This document shows, in pieces, positions 62,351 through 64,000 of a stretch of DNA of 64,000 nt. Below the pieces are notes generated by a model. That model had not been told where the DNA came from. It searched no databases and worked only from the letters and a program-made list of their open reading frames with translations. The first letter of the stretch is position 1. Each line of letters starts with the position of its first letter. Source of the DNA: Candidatus Scalindua sp. (GTDB taxonomy: Bacteria > Planctomycetota > Brocadiia > Brocadiales > Scalinduaceae); the NCBI GenBank assembly GCA_018670825.1, contig JABHIW010000110.1, positions 62,001 through 126,000 of the forward strand, read 5' to 3'. A program made the position numbers and the translations under genes.

Positions 62351-62426
62351 TGGTGGAGGATAGGAGAGTCGAACCCCTGACCTTTTGAATGCCATTCAAA
62401 CACTCTCCCAACTGATCGCATCCCAC
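62351..62426 (-). tRNA. tRNA-Ala (anticodon GGC), with a weakened D-arm; possibly a pseudogene
   Basis: 76 nt with encoded CCA. The anticodon arm is TTTGA-ATGGCAT-TCAAA (perfect stem, anticodon GGC), and the T-arm AGGGG-TTCGACT-CTCCT pairs with one G-T. The alanine identity pair G3-T70 is present. Position 8 is G instead of the near-invariant T, the D-stem has an A11-G24 mismatch, and acceptor pair 2-71 is T-C. The 5' third looks decayed, while the rest is a good tRNA-Ala. It lies downstream of glnN on the same strand. Confidence 0.7.
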
Positions 62427-62492
62427 GGTAATGTTCGTAAGCTTAATGGTGCTATTGTTTATAGAAATACTAAACCGATAGATCCGAGAACC

Positions 62493-64000
62493 CTACAATT
62501 TAAACAGAAGATCTGCATATGTTGGAACAGGCCATAATTTTCGAGGAATCAGTGTTTCCAGCATATCAATGTCTTCACGCAAATCAGTCATCGTGATATG
62601 TACCTTATCACGAAAAGCCTCAGCACTTTTTAAACTGTCAGGAGTATTGTTCGCCTTCTCCCGATCAGATTCCAGCTTCTGGGTGTTTCGATATGCTGAT
62701 TCCAAATGAGTCGAAATCCGTGAAAGCAGGTCTCTCTGAACGTCCGCAGATGCATTCACTGCTTCCAATGTTTCAATTCCCTCAGCAAGCTCTTTTGTAT
62801 AATGTATAATCGCCGGAATATATAAACTCTTCACCATATCAAGTGCCGCATTTGCTTCAATATTAATCTGCTTGGAATATTGCCCGAGATAAATTTCATA
62901 TCGGGCGAGTACTTCTCCTTTCGAAAGTATCTTATACTTTTGAAACAAACCAATAGATTTTTTATTCGGAAAAGATTTGAGCGCTTTCACGGTAGAATCG
63001 ATATTTGGCAACCCACGCTTTTCCGCTTCTTTTTCCCACTCTCCCGCATAGTTATTACCATTGAAAATGATTTTACCATGCTCTCTCATAGTATCTTTTA
63101 TAATGGCAGCTGTCTCTTTGTGAACATTCTTTGCCTTCTCAAGTCTGGTTGCCATTTCATCAAGCGCTTCTGAAACAACGGTATTCAATACAATACACGG
63201 TCTTGAAATCGAACCGGATGAGGGGACCATGCGAAATTCAAATTTGTTGCCGGTAAACGCAAACGGTGATGTGCGGTTTCTGTCGGCATTATCCTTTGGA
63301 AGCGCCGGTAGAGTATCAACTCCCACCTTAAGAGTAGTAGACGCTGTTGACTTTGCCTTCTGACCCTTCGCAATTGTCTCCAGAATCCCTGTCAACTCTT
63401 CACCCATAAAAATCGAAATAATTGCCGGTGGAGCTTCATGCCCACCAAGACGATGGTCATTACCTGAGTTTGCAGCAGATCTTCGTATTATGTCCGCGTG
63501 ACGGTCAACAGCACTAATAAGTGCACAGATAAAAAGGAGAAACTGCGCGTTATCATGTGGAGTCTTCCCGGGTTCAAGTAAATTAGCACCTTCATCTGTG
63601 CTCAATGACCAGTTTGTATGCTTTCCTGAACCATTAACTCTCGCATAGGGTTTTTCGTGTAAAAGGCAAACCAGACCACGCCTGATGGCAACTTTCTGCA
63701 ATGTCTCCATTACAAGTTGATTGTGGTCAGCCGCTATGTTTGCTGTTGTAAAGATTGGCGCCATTTCAAATTGTGATGGAGCAACTTCATTATGCTTTGT
63801 TGTTGCGGCAATCCCCAATTTCCATAACTCTTTGTCCAGGTCCTTCATAAAATCGGCGACACGATCTTTAATCTGTCCAAAATAGTGGTCCTCCATCTCC
63901 TGCCCTTTCGGTGCCGGTGCGCCAAAGAGCGTTCTCCCTGCCACAATTAAATCTAATCTTTTCTCAAAGAATCTTTTATCTACAAGGAAATACTCCTGCT
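62493..64000 (-). CDS. glnN: Type III glutamine synthetase (GlnN), N-terminus beyond window edge
   Basis: The C-terminal 502 residues are present. The frame stays open to the right edge, where it reads [14 protein letters not shown], the substrate-binding region of the GSIII family. Other GSIII segments are [62 protein letters not shown] and [17 protein letters not shown], which form the ATP, glutamate and metal sites. The enzyme makes glutamine from glutamate, ammonia and ATP as a large oligomer. The long C-terminal helical extension is typical of the roughly 700-residue type III form. It is core nitrogen metabolism and probably marks the edge of the polyketide island. Confidence 0.95.
   Translation of the reverse strand, partial: QEYFLVDKRFFEKRLDLIVAGRTLFGAPAPKGQEMEDHYFGQIKDRVADFMKDLDKELWKLGIAATTKHNEVAPSQFEMAPIFTTANIAADHNQLVMETLQKVAIRRGLVCLLHEKPYARVNGSGKHTNWSLSTDEGANLLEPGKTPHDNAQFLLFICALISAVDRHADIIRRSAANSGNDHRLGGHEAPPAIISIFMGEELTGILETIAKGQKAKSTASTTLKVGVDTLPALPKDNADRNRTSPFAFTGNKFEFRMVPSSGSISRPCIVLNTVVSEALDEMATRLEKAKNVHKETAAIIKDTMREHGKIIFNGNNYAGEWEKEAEKRGLPNIDSTVKALKSFPNKKSIGLFQKYKILSKGEVLARYEIYLGQYSKQINIEANAALDMVKSLYIPAIIHYTKELAEGIETLEAVNASADVQRDLLSRISTHLESAYRNTQKLESDREKANNTPDSLKSAEAFRDKVHITMTDLREDIDMLETLIPRKLWPVPTYADLLFKL

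Overview
The window is dominated by a trans-acyltransferase (trans-AT) type I polyketide assembly line on the minus strand. Three contiguous giant genes (57900 down to 2311, about 18,500 residues in all, called PKS A, B and C here) carry 13 ketosynthase domains and no acyltransferase domain. Flanking genes suggest a Gram-negative host of moderate GC: two lipobox lipoproteins (one BamE/SmpA-like), a type III glutamine synthetase (GlnN, known from Bacteroidota, Cyanobacteria, Planctomycetota and others) and an IS3-like integrase remnant. A planctomycete is possible, but the sequence does not fix the phylum.

Layout from the right edge: a 5'-truncated glnN and a tRNA-Ala(GGC) with an unusual D-arm, both minus strand and followed by a terminator; a small lipoprotein and an Sfp/EntD-type phosphopantetheinyl transferase on the plus strand; a P1B-like P-type ATPase whose CPC metal motif is replaced by IGN; then PKS A, B and C, a transposase remnant, an alpha/beta-hydrolase lipoprotein, and at the left edge an HMG-CoA-synthase-like gene of the beta-branching cassette, cut by the window.

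Reading in transcription order: a loading module MT-GNAT-ACP (AprA/SxtA/GphF type); modules 1-2 KS-KR-ACP-KS0-DH-ACP; module 3 KS-KR-cMT-ACP; module 4 KS0-ACP; then PKS B opens with a complete O-carbamoyltransferase domain, followed by module 5 KS-DH-KR-cMT-ACP, module 6 KS-MT-ACPbeta-ER, modules 7-8 KS-KR-ACP-KS0-oMT-ACP, and KS9. Module 9 is split: KS9 ends PKS B, while its KR and ACP open PKS C. PKS C continues with modules 10-11 KS-KR-ACP-KS-oMT-ACP, module 12 KS-DH-DH*(pyran-synthase-like)-KR-ACP and module 13 KS-DH-KR. It then stops with no ACP or thioesterase, next to the transposase remnant.

Read colinearly, the product (inference) would be a short-chain starter, a double bond, an alpha-methyl/beta-carbamoyloxy unit, a trisubstituted alkene, a beta-branch installed by the HMGS cassette, a methoxy group, and a tetrahydropyran closed by module 12 that would carry a methoxy group at C4. 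The most unusual part is the O-carbamoyltransferase built into the assembly line directly after a non-elongating KS-ACP module. This places it where O-methyltransferases sit in the two methoxylating bimodules and suggests carbamoylation while the chain is still tethered. No trans-AT, ECH, decarboxylating KS, donor ACP or chain-release enzyme is in the window. They probably lie left of the HMGS gene or elsewhere.
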